NCBI GenBank assembly: GCA_946887045.1
Contig: CAMPKC010000012.1
Location: 1 to 64,000, forward strand
DNA from: an uncultured Sphingobacteriaceae bacterium
Lineage (GTDB): Bacteria; Bacteroidota; Bacteroidia; Sphingobacteriales; Sphingobacteriaceae
Direction: 5' to 3'
Length of the DNA: 64,000 bases
Position 1 is the stretch's first letter; every line of letters begins with the position of its first letter. Both the position numbers and the translations under genes were made by a program. The notes under the pieces were generated by a model, which saw nothing but the letters and a program-made list of their open reading frames with translations, had not been told where the DNA came from and did not search any database. Shown here in pieces: positions 26,906 to 33,827 of the stretch.

Positions 26906-26959
26906 TATTTACAAATCGTGCCTGTAGGGTAACCCAGGTTCATAAACAAGATATGTCAT

Positions 26960-27427
26960 ATGAAACGAAATAAAAACTTAATCGAGTTGTCCAGAGACCA
27001 CCATCACGGCTTGCTTTTGGGATGGAAAATAAAGCAGGGACTTAAACTGAACACCCCAATTGAGGTGATGGCCGATTATGTGCAGCACTTTTCCGCACAT
27101 GCTTTATTTCCTCATTTCGATGAGGAAGAAAATCAGGTACTCGGTTATCTCGATTTACAGGACAATTTTAGAAAACGCACCATTACAGAGCATTTGGAAA
27201 TCAGGGAAGCGGTGAGGCTTATCGCAGATTCGGCTCTTTGTGATAAAGACGCACTCATGAATCTGGCACACAAGGTAGAGGCACATATTCGATTTGAGGA
27301 GCGTGAGTTATTTCCGTACATCGAAACACTTTTAACCGAAGAGGAACTTGATGAAATGGGCAAACTTATAAACGAACTGCATCAACCGTATTTAGAAACT
27401 TATCCAAATGAATTCTGGAACCGGTAG
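26960..27427 (+). CDS. Hemerythrin-like domain protein
   Basis: A 155-residue cytoplasmic four-helix protein with the His/Glu ligand pattern of the HHE cation-binding family: LSRDHHHGLLLG near residues 10-21, FSAHALFPHFDEEE near 46-59, ITEHLEIREAV near 75-85 and AHIRFEERELFPYIE near 110-124. Such proteins bind a non-heme di-iron centre and can bind O2 or NO. As first gene of the unit that continues with a membrane protein (3-bp gap) and norB, and with the shared operator in front, it is most likely a NO-binding or NO-protection protein; this is inferred from context. Confidence 0.9.
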   Translation: MKRNKNLIELSRDHHHGLLLGWKIKQGLKLNTPIEVMADYVQHFSAHALFPHFDEEENQVLGYLDLQDNFRKRTITEHLEIREAVRLIADSALCDKDALMNLAHKVEAHIRFEERELFPYIETLLTEEELDEMGKLINELHQPYLETYPNEFWNR

Positions 27428-27430
27428 CGT

Positions 27431-28642
27431 ATGAAGTGGGTAGAAACAATAAACTTTGAACGTAGGACCTTCCTGAATTTTATTTTGCTGGCTTTATTCG
27501 GCGCCTTGTTAAGATACATGTTGTGTTTTCCGTTACCGGCACTAAATTATTTGAATATTCTTCATGCACACTCTCATTTCGCTTTCTCAGGATGGATGTT
27601 TATGGCCCTTGTTATCCTGCTCATAAAACAGATGCCCCCAAAGAACTTACTGGCTTTTAAATGGATTTTGCTGCTTACACAGATAGTCTCTTTTGGAATG
27701 CTCATCGGTTTTTCTTTGCAGGGATACAAAGCCATCTCAATTATCTTTTCTACCCTTTTTCTTTTTATAAGCTATTGGTTTAGCTATGCAGCCTACAATA
27801 AATTGGCTAATAAAGAGGATAAAGTTTCAGAGATGTTGGTTAAAGCCAGCCTTTGGTTTCTTGTTGTTTCATCACTCGGCCCACTGGCTTTAGGCGCTTT
27901 AAAAGCGACCGGCAATACTGGAATTGTTTATCAGAATGCCATCTATTTTTACCTTCATTTTCAAATGAACGGATGGATGTTATTTGCTGCTCTGGCCCTT
28001 ATTTCATCACGTTTTAACAAATTGGATAATTATGCTCAGAAAAACCTGGTGCCTTGGGTGAAGATGTTTATCCTCTCAACAATTCCGCTTTTTTTCATAT
28101 TCACGTTATGGTCGAAACCATCGTTATTGCTACAAATAATTGCACTTGCCGGGGCATTGCTGAACGTGCTAAGCTGGGCTATTATGATTCATAAGCTCAA
28201 AAACAAAGTCGAGAACCTGCCTTTTCTCATCCGAATCGCAGTACTGGCAATTTCAATTAAAGTGGTTTTTCAGGTATTGGTTTGTGTGCCCCAAATAGGC
28301 GAGTGGGCTTTTTCTAACCGCAACCTGATTATAGGTTATGTGCACCTGATAACTCTTGGCTGTATAACGCCTGTCATTTTTAGTTTATTTTTTAAACCGC
28401 GGGTAATAAAAAGCGCTGAAAAGTTTTACGTCTTACTGGTAATTACTTACCTGGCAATTCTTTTTACTCAACCGGTTCTGGGCTTGTTCCATATAGTCAT
28501 CCCTCATTTACAGCAATGCCTTTTGATTGTTTCGCTCTTGTTTTGTTTGTCGGGCATTATCTTTTACAATAAGCTTCTATCTCAATTTAAATCAAAATCA
28601 ATAAGCAATTTTCAAACATCGTTCACTAAAATTTTTCAATGA
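27431..28642 (+). CDS. Polytopic membrane protein of the nor operon (NnrS-like / heme-copper-oxidase-like)
   Basis: A 403-residue protein with about twelve membrane segments. Several His residues lie at membrane borders in motifs that recall heme proteins: HAHSHFAFSGWMFMA (near 45-59), FYLHFQMNGWMLFAAL, IGYVHLITLGC. The pattern is distantly like NnrS or a degenerate heme-copper oxidase subunit I, but I cannot place it firmly in either family. It overlaps norB by 4 bp (ATGA) and follows the hemerythrin gene by 3 bp, so it belongs to the NO reductase operon. A role in NO reductase assembly or heme/copper supply, or in NO protection, is a reasonable guess. Confidence 0.88.
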   Translation: MKWVETINFERRTFLNFILLALFGALLRYMLCFPLPALNYLNILHAHSHFAFSGWMFMALVILLIKQMPPKNLLAFKWILLLTQIVSFGMLIGFSLQGYKAISIIFSTLFLFISYWFSYAAYNKLANKEDKVSEMLVKASLWFLVVSSLGPLALGALKATGNTGIVYQNAIYFYLHFQMNGWMLFAALALISSRFNKLDNYAQKNLVPWVKMFILSTIPLFFIFTLWSKPSLLLQIIALAGALLNVLSWAIMIHKLKNKVENLPFLIRIAVLAISIKVVFQVLVCVPQIGEWAFSNRNLIIGYVHLITLGCITPVIFSLFFKPRVIKSAEKFYVLLVITYLAILFTQPVLGLFHIVIPHLQQCLLIVSLLFCLSGIIFYNKLLSQFKSKSISNFQTSFTKIFQ

Positions 28643-30912
28643 AAGCAACAACTAAGCTTTGGATTGCCTTCGGGCTTGTAGTGGGTTTATCCTTCGCGGT
28701 ACTCATTTATTATGGATTCGAAATTTATCAGAAAGCTCCGCCAATTCCCGTCAGAGTCGTAACTACAGATAATACGGAACTATTTTCTGGTCAGGATATA
28801 AAAGACGGCCAGAACGTATGGCAAAGTATGGGCGGACAGGAGGTAGGTTCTATCTGGGGGCACGGGGCCTATGTAGCTCCGGACTGGACAGCAGACTGGC
28901 TTCGCCGCGAGGCTTTGTTCTTTCTCAATTTCTGGGCGAAGCATGATCATCAGTCGACTTACGATCAATTGAATGAGGAGCAGAAAAGTGGTTTGCAAAC
29001 CCGGCTCCAGAAAGAACTTCGTGCTAATACCTATGATCCGGAAACCAGGATTTTAACTGTTTCTCCGCTGCGGGGGATGGCTTTCGAACATCTTCGAAAA
29101 TATTACTCTTCGTTGTTTACAGACGATCCGGCCTTTAATCAGCTAAGGGATGATTATGCCATTGCAAAGAACTCTATCAAAGATCCGAACAGGATGCGGC
29201 AGATGAATACCTTTTTCTTCTGGGCAAGCTGGGCCTGTGTGACTAATCGCCCAGGAGAAACCGTGTCTTATACTCACAACTGGCCGCCGGATAAACTGAT
29301 CGGCAATGTTGCCACCGGCGATTTGATTATGTGGACAGGATTCAGCGTAATCGTGCTGCTTCTGGGAATAGGTCTTCTTGCCTTTTACAATGCTAAAACC
29401 AATGATGCCGATCACGAGGAAACTGTTCCCGAAACTGACCCGATGATGAATTCATCATCAACTCCTTCCATGCGTGCTACCCTCAAGTACTTTTGGATTG
29501 TATCGGCACTTATGCTTGTGCAGGTAATTCTCGGAGTTGTAACCGCTCATTTTGGTGTTGAGGGAGGGGGCTTTTATGGCATTCCTCTTGATGAAATAAT
29601 GCCCTATTCGTTAAGTCGAACCTGGCATGTACAGTTAGGAATATTCTGGATTGCGACTTCATGGTTAGCCACGGGTTTGTATATAGCCCCGGCTGTTTCA
29701 GAATATGAGCCAAAATTCCAAAAACTAGGTGTTAACGTGCTTTTTATTGCACTAATTGTCGTGGTTGTGGGTTCTATGATTGGCCAATGGTATGGAGTTA
29801 TGCAACGTCTTGGTCTGGCAGAGAATTTTTGGATTGGTCACCAAGGATATGAATATGTGGATCTTGGCCGTTTGTGGCAGATATTCCTTTTGGTCGGGCT
29901 TTTCCTATGGTTATTCCTTATGGTGCGGGCCTTACTTCCTGCCCTTCGGAAGAGGACAGGCAGTCGACATTTATTAATCATGTTCATTGTGGCGTCGGCA
30001 GCTATAGCTATGTTTTATGGAGCAGGACTGATGTGGGGACGGCAAACTAACCTGGCCATTGCCGAGTACTGGCGCTGGTGGGTGGTTCATCTATGGGTTG
30101 AAGGTTTCTTCGAGGTATTTGCAACAGTTGTTGCGGCGTTCCTTTTCGTCAGAATGAGGTTACTTAACGAAACATCGGCAACTTTAAATGTGTTGTTTGC
30201 CACCATTATCTTCCTTTCGGGAGGTATTCTCGGAACGTTCCACCATCTTTATTTTTCAGGAACACCGAAAGCAATTATGGCTTTGGGAGCAAGTTTTAGT
30301 GCACTGGAGGTCGTTCCGCTGGTGTTGATTGGCTACGAGGCATATCATAACTATCGCTTAAGCGGAAAAAAAGGATGGGTGAGTGGATACAAATGGCCGA
30401 TCTATTGCCTTATAGCAGTTGCTTTCTGGAACTTTCTCGGCGCCGGTATTTTTGGCTTCATTATAAATCCGCCAATTGCACTTTATTATATGCAAGGATT
30501 AAATACCACTCCATTACACGGCCATACAGCTTTATTTGGTGTTTACGGAGTACTTGGTATTGGTTTAATGCTGTTTGTGCTAAAAGGCCTTTATCGTCAA
30601 AATGTCTGGAAAGATGGTTTGATAGGATTTGCTTTCTGGTCTATTAACATCGGGTTGATGCTGATGGCTCTTTTAAGCCTTCTTCCGATGGGAATGTTGC
30701 AGGCTATCGCCAGCGTAAACGAAGGGATGTGGTACGCACGATCTGCAGAGTTTATGCAGCAACCGGTTATGGAAACATTTCGATGGTTAAGAGCAATAGG
30801 CGATACGATATTCGCGATAGGAACTATAGCTCTGGCCGTGTTTGTAATCGGGCTTAAATTTGGATGGAGCTTCAAAAAGGACGAATTTGATATTCGTTCT
30901 GGAAGAGAATAA
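28639..30912 (+). CDS. norB: Nitric oxide reductase, quinol-dependent single-subunit type (qNorB)
   Basis: A 757-residue membrane enzyme reducing two NO to N2O. The N-terminal extension (residues 1-240) with GQDIKDGQNVWQSMGGQEVGSIWGHG replaces NorC and carries no CxxCH, as in quinol-dependent qNor. The catalytic core has the conserved His ligands: RTWHVQLGIFW (heme b), VHLWVEGFFEVFATV and GTFHHLYFSGTP (Fe-B site, with the Glu typical of NorB) and HGHTALFGVYG (both hemes). About fourteen membrane segments are predicted. It closes the hemerythrin - membrane protein - norB operon and is followed by a strong terminator. It needs no cytochrome c partner. Confidence 0.96.
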   Translation: MKATTKLWIAFGLVVGLSFAVLIYYGFEIYQKAPPIPVRVVTTDNTELFSGQDIKDGQNVWQSMGGQEVGSIWGHGAYVAPDWTADWLRREALFFLNFWAKHDHQSTYDQLNEEQKSGLQTRLQKELRANTYDPETRILTVSPLRGMAFEHLRKYYSSLFTDDPAFNQLRDDYAIAKNSIKDPNRMRQMNTFFFWASWACVTNRPGETVSYTHNWPPDKLIGNVATGDLIMWTGFSVIVLLLGIGLLAFYNAKTNDADHEETVPETDPMMNSSSTPSMRATLKYFWIVSALMLVQVILGVVTAHFGVEGGGFYGIPLDEIMPYSLSRTWHVQLGIFWIATSWLATGLYIAPAVSEYEPKFQKLGVNVLFIALIVVVVGSMIGQWYGVMQRLGLAENFWIGHQGYEYVDLGRLWQIFLLVGLFLWLFLMVRALLPALRKRTGSRHLLIMFIVASAAIAMFYGAGLMWGRQTNLAIAEYWRWWVVHLWVEGFFEVFATVVAAFLFVRMRLLNETSATLNVLFATIIFLSGGILGTFHHLYFSGTPKAIMALGASFSALEVVPLVLIGYEAYHNYRLSGKKGWVSGYKWPIYCLIAVAFWNFLGAGIFGFIINPPIALYYMQGLNTTPLHGHTALFGVYGVLGIGLMLFVLKGLYRQNVWKDGLIGFAFWSINIGLMLMALLSLLPMGMLQAIASVNEGMWYARSAEFMQQPVMETFRWLRAIGDTIFAIGTIALAVFVIGLKFGWSFKKDEFDIRSGRE

Positions 30913-30924
30913 GAATAATCGAAA

Positions 30925-30960
30925 AAACACAAAAGCACGTCCGATGCTTTTGTGCTTTTT
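30925..30960 (+). terminator. Rho-independent terminator after norB
   Basis: A 10-bp perfect stem (30928-30937 with 30945-30954; CACAAAAGCA / TGCTTTTGTG) with a 7-base loop, followed by CTTTTT. The upstream A run makes it potentially active in both directions. Confidence 0.85.
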
Positions 30961-31030
30961 AAGGCTTGCAATACATCGGAAAAACGAATTTGATTATCAC
31001 AATCACTGTAATCTGTAATTCGTGTCAAAA

Positions 31031-31043
31031 GAATAATTATCAA
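31031..31043. promoter_or_regulatory. Possible FNR half-site upstream of ric
   Basis: GAAT-AATT-ATCAA: the right half is a perfect FNR half-site, the left half is poor. Its centre lies 33 bp upstream of the centre of the -7-like core at 31066-31073, nearly the same spacing as at nos. Listed only because of that spacing. Confidence 0.25.
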
Positions 31044-31060
31044 TTTAATTCATTATAATA

Positions 31061-31078
31061 AAAGATATATTTGTCTTT
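31061..31078. promoter_or_regulatory. Putative NO-regulon operator, copy 2 (ric-Rrf2-Rrf2), overlapping the -7 element
   Basis: AAAGA-TATATTTG-TCTTT. The core TATATTTG is a perfect TAnnTTTG -7 element, so protein bound to the palindrome would block the promoter. The site ends 18 bp before the ric start codon, leaving a leader of roughly 20 bases. Because the two Rrf2 genes follow ric, this would make the regulators autoregulated. Confidence 0.65.
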
Positions 31079-31096
31079 AATTAAACATACGTAACC

Positions 31097-32038
31097 ATGG
31101 ACATTCTTAATGTAACACTTATCGAACCGCGCTTGAAGCACCCTACTATTTTTGAGAAGTTTGATTCTTTAAAATCCGGTGAGGGTTTTACTATTCATAA
31201 TGATCACGATCCTAAGCCGCTGTACTATCAATTGCTTGGAGAAAGAGGTCAGATATTTACCTGGGAATACCTGGAAGACGGTCCCGAAATCTGGAAAGTT
31301 AGAATCTGTAAAAAGAAAGAAGGGGAGGACGAAGTAACCATTGGCGAAATCGTTGCAAAGGATTTTCGCAAGGCTCAGGTTTTTAAAAAATTCGGAATCG
31401 ACTTTTGCTGCGGCGGTAAGAAAACCTTATCGGAAGTTTGCGAGAAGAAGGGGATTGACCTTCAAAGTGTAGAAGCCCAACTCGAAGCGATTGACAAAGA
31501 AAGCAACGGTACATCGCAAAACTTCCAAAGTTGGAATCTTGACTTCTTATGCGACTATATAATAAATACTCACCACAATTATGTTAGGGAAAGCATACCC
31601 TTCCTGGTTGAGATATCTCAGAAAGTGGCTAGAGTACATGGAGATCATCATCCCGAACTTCTGAAAATCGCAGAGGTTTTCGGCCGTATTGCACATGATT
31701 TAAGTATGCACATGATGAAAGAAGAAAAGATACTGTTTCCGTACATCAAGGAAATGGTTGCGGCACAAAAAGGAAATATAGCTTTGCCTGCTTCGCATTT
31801 TGGTCAGGTTGCTAATCCGATTAACGTGATGGAAATGGAGCACGAAGGTGCCGGGGAGGATCTGGTAGAAATTCGCGAGCTAACAAGCGATTATCTTTTA
31901 CCAGAAGACGCTTGTACATCCTATCGCATACTTTACCAAAAACTTGAAGAGTTTGAACATGACCTTTTCCAGCACGTACATCTGGAGAATAATATTTTGT
32001 TTCCAAAATCAATAGAACTGGAAAAAAATCTTAGATAG
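31097..32038 (+). CDS. ric: Iron-sulfur cluster repair di-iron protein RIC (ScdA/YtfE-like) with N-terminal DUF2249-like domain
   Basis: A 313-residue protein with three parts. Residues 1-75 form a DUF2249-like domain (TIFEKFDSLKSGEGFTIHNDHDPKPLYYQL). Residues 82-130 are the ScdA_N domain with FGIDFCCGGKKTL (Cys104-Cys105). Residues 145-313 are a hemerythrin-like di-iron domain with ligand motifs INTHHNYVRE, HGDHHPELLK, LSMHMMKEEKILFPYIK, MEMEHEGAGEDL and HDLFQHVHLENNILFP. RIC repairs iron-sulfur clusters damaged by NO and may deliver iron. The usual RIC lacks the first domain. It is followed after 24 bp by the first Rrf2 gene, so repair protein and regulators form one unit. Confidence 0.94.
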   Translation: MDILNVTLIEPRLKHPTIFEKFDSLKSGEGFTIHNDHDPKPLYYQLLGERGQIFTWEYLEDGPEIWKVRICKKKEGEDEVTIGEIVAKDFRKAQVFKKFGIDFCCGGKKTLSEVCEKKGIDLQSVEAQLEAIDKESNGTSQNFQSWNLDFLCDYIINTHHNYVRESIPFLVEISQKVARVHGDHHPELLKIAEVFGRIAHDLSMHMMKEEKILFPYIKEMVAAQKGNIALPASHFGQVANPINVMEMEHEGAGEDLVEIRELTSDYLLPEDACTSYRILYQKLEEFEHDLFQHVHLENNILFPKSIELEKNLR

Positions 32039-32062
32039 TTTGTTTTAGTATACGGGGAGCCT

Positions 32063-32491
32063 ATGTTATTGTCGAAATCATGTGAATATGCTATTAGAGC
32101 TGGGATCTATATAGCATATAGAAGCAGTAAAAACGAGAAGGCCGGAATTCTGGAAATCTCAGAAGCAATAGGTTCCCCGATACCTTTTACAGCTAAGGTC
32201 TTACAGGCCATGTCGCGCAAGAAAGTGATAAGTTCTCATAAGGGGCCTAACGGCGGATTTTTTATAGAAAATCCTTCGTCTGTATACTTGATTGACATTA
32301 TCAGAGCGATTGACGGCAACCGCCTTTTTACATCTTGCATCATGGGACTTAAAACCTGTTCGGATACAAAGCCTTGTCCTATGCATGATCAAATTAAACC
32401 GATTCGGACACAGTTGTTGATAGAATTTAGCGAAAAATCTGTTTTGGATACTTTAATTGAGGAGGAACAGCAGAAGCATTTTTTAAAGTAG
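32063..32491 (+). CDS. Rrf2 family transcriptional regulator, copy 1 (candidate NO sensor)
   Basis: A 142-residue winged-helix regulator. The N-terminal helix-turn-helix (LEISEAIGSPIPFTAKVLQAMSRKKVI), the wing (SSHKGPNGGFFI) and the dimerisation helix are typical of Rrf2 proteins. Three Cys in the cluster-binding loop (CIMGLKTCSDTKPC, near residues 91-104; CX6CX5C) could bind an iron-sulfur cluster as in NsrR, which senses NO. The spacing differs slightly from the Escherichia coli protein as I recall it. It lies 24 bp after ric. It is about 73 percent identical (counted by eye, no gaps) to the next gene, indicating a recent tandem duplication. Confidence 0.93.
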   Translation: MLLSKSCEYAIRAGIYIAYRSSKNEKAGILEISEAIGSPIPFTAKVLQAMSRKKVISSHKGPNGGFFIENPSSVYLIDIIRAIDGNRLFTSCIMGLKTCSDTKPCPMHDQIKPIRTQLLIEFSEKSVLDTLIEEEQQKHFLK

Positions 32492-32577
32492 GAAATTGTT
32501 TCATGCCCGTAGAATTTCTGCGGTTAAATCTTTTTCAAATACTCGGCAGAATACTTAGGTTTGCAAATATATAAGAT

Positions 32578-33006
32578 ATGATATTATCCAAATCTTGCGA
32601 GTATGCGATACGGGCTTCCATCTATATCGCGTATAAAAGCCATAAAGGGGAGAAGGCAGGGATTGTCGAAATTTCTGAGGCCGTTGGTTCTCCAACCCAT
32701 TTTACTGGCAAAATTCTTCAGGCATTATCAAGAAAAAAAGTTATATCTTCAGTAAAAGGTCCTCATGGTGGTTTTTTTATCACTGATCCTACTTCGGTTT
32801 ATCTTATCGATATTGTTCGGGCTGTAGACGGAAACGAACTGTTTAGTGCGTGCGTAATGGGTTTAAAAAGCTGTTCTGATGTAAAACCCTGTCCGATGCA
32901 TGAGCAGGTGAAACCAATCAGAACCCAGCTGCTGATAGAATTTAGCAAAAAATCGGTCCATGAAATGGTGCAGGAGTTTGAAAAGAAAACATACTTTCTC
33001 AAATAA
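32578..33006 (+). CDS. Rrf2 family transcriptional regulator, copy 2 (tandem paralogue)
   Basis: A 142-residue winged-helix protein, same length as copy 1 and alignable with it without gaps. The HTH (VEISEAVGSPTHFTGKILQALSRKKVI), wing (SSVKGPHGGFFI) and the cluster loop (CVMGLKSCSDVKPC) are all intact, so both copies appear functional. The differences concentrate in the recognition helix (IPFTAKV versus THFTGKI) and in the last 20 residues, which hints at a shift in DNA preference or partner choice. The gap to copy 1 is 86 bp. It ends 306 bp before the cytochrome c gene of the nos operon, whose promoter carries the shared operator. Confidence 0.93.
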   Translation: MILSKSCEYAIRASIYIAYKSHKGEKAGIVEISEAVGSPTHFTGKILQALSRKKVISSVKGPHGGFFITDPTSVYLIDIVRAVDGNELFSACVMGLKSCSDVKPCPMHEQVKPIRTQLLIEFSKKSVHEMVQEFEKKTYFLK

Positions 33007-33084
33007 ATTGATGTCATTTAATTTACTCTTCGGGTAGATTCGTTTAGTTTCCACAAGCTTTAATTTTTCTGAAATTTATTTTTG

Positions 33085-33106
33085 AAATATGATTTAGATC
33101 ATATTT
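33085..33106. promoter_or_regulatory. FNR/CRP-type palindrome in the nos promoter
   Basis: A perfect 9-bp inverted repeat with a 4-base centre (AAATATGAT-TTAG-ATCATATTT). The core ATGAT-N4-ATCAT differs from the FNR consensus TTGAT-N4-ATCAA only in the outermost base of each half. Its centre is 32 bp upstream of the centre of the -7 element at 33124-33131, the geometry of class II activation in Escherichia coli FNR promoters. Confidence 0.6.
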
Positions 33107-33118
33107 ATTCTTTTATTA

Positions 33119-33136
33119 AAAGATAAATTTGTCTTT
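33119..33136. promoter_or_regulatory. Putative NO-regulon operator, copy 3 (nos operon), overlapping the -7 element
   Basis: AAAGA-TAAATTTG-TCTTT. The core TAAATTTG is again a perfect TAnnTTTG element. Flanking bases are also shared with copy 2 (TTTAATTAA follows in both). Confidence 0.65.
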
Positions 33137-33265
33137 AATTAACAGCACGTCACCGGAACACCGATTACGTCATTTACATAATCTAACAGAAATAGAAAAA
33201 TAAATCAAATGATACTAAGTCGACATAAAATTGATACATCCTAGTCGTTTTTTAGTATTAAAATA

Positions 33266-33283
33266 GAGGATAAAATTGTCTTA
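33266..33283. promoter_or_regulatory. Degenerate second operator / promoter in front of the nos operon
   Basis: GAGGA-TAAAATTG-TCTTA keeps the spacing of the palindrome with three mismatches in the arms; its core differs from TAnnTTTG by one base. It ends 29 bp before the start codon of the cytochrome c gene and could be a second start point for the operon. Confidence 0.3.
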
Positions 33284-33312
33284 AATAACAACTAAATTAT
33301 ATCACACAGGGA

Positions 33313-33810
33313 ATGAAAAATTTAAATTTATTAATGATCGCATTGATTCTAGGGGTGGCCGCAGCTACAAGCAGTTGTGGCGGTAGCAGTCAGAGTGCTT
33401 CATCTGAAGAGTCAACGACAGGATCTTCAGCCGTGACTGAAGAAATCGCGGTAGTCGACCCGGAGGCTAAAAGCGACAGCAAAGGAATTGGCCGCTTTAC
33501 TTCCGTTGAAATTGGATCTGTAGACAAAGCAATGGCCGAAAAAGGTGAAGCCATATTTACCTCAAAATGTTCGGCCTGCCACAAAACAAGCGATGAAAAA
33601 ATTGTGGGTCCTGGCTTGAAAGATGTTACTCTGAGACGCACTCCGGAGTGGATTATGAACATGATAACCAATCCTGAAGAAATGACTAAGAAGGATCCGG
33701 TAGGAAAGGCGCTTTTCGAGAAGCATTTGGTCCAAATGACATTCCAAAATGTATCTGATGACGAGACTCGTCAGATTCTTGAATTCCTTCGTCAGAACGA
33801 CACTAAATAA
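33313..33810 (+). CDS. Cytochrome c lipoprotein of the nos operon
   Basis: A 165-residue monoheme cytochrome c. The signal ends with a lipobox (TSSC, Cys near 22), followed by a Ser-rich tether and a class I cytochrome c domain (residues 75-165) with heme motif CSACH (near 93-97) and a likely Met ligand in LVQMTFQNVSDDE. It lies 17 bp upstream of nosZ and is presumably its electron donor or a relay from the quinol pool, as for the cytochromes found with clade II nosZ. It is the first gene of the nos operon. Confidence 0.92.
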   Translation: MKNLNLLMIALILGVAAATSSCGGSSQSASSEESTTGSSAVTEEIAVVDPEAKSDSKGIGRFTSVEIGSVDKAMAEKGEAIFTSKCSACHKTSDEKIVGPGLKDVTLRRTPEWIMNMITNPEEMTKKDPVGKALFEKHLVQMTFQNVSDDETRQILEFLRQNDTK

Positions 33811-33827
33811 TTTAAACCTTATAAATC

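Larger units (their letters stand above)
26639..26959. other. Divergent control region between tlpA-like and hemerythrin-norB genes
   Basis: This 321-bp region carries no gene. It contains two FNR-like candidates (26840-26851 and a weaker one at 26754-26771) and the AAAGA-N8-TCTTT operator at 26888-26905. It presumably serves the divergent tlpA-like gene and the hemerythrin-norB unit. Confidence 0.6.
33007..33312. other. Control region of the nos operon
   Basis: A 306-bp non-coding, AT-rich region. It contains in order an FNR-type palindrome (33085-33106), the operator with an embedded -7 element (33119-33136) and, close to the first gene, a degenerate second operator (33266-33283). The predicted leader from the first promoter is about 175 bases. 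Confidence 0.6.

Noticed and set aside
30994..31008. TGATT / AATCA inverted repeat upstream of ric
   Set aside because: Spacer of five bases does not fit FNR or CRP geometry and it overlaps no promoter element.
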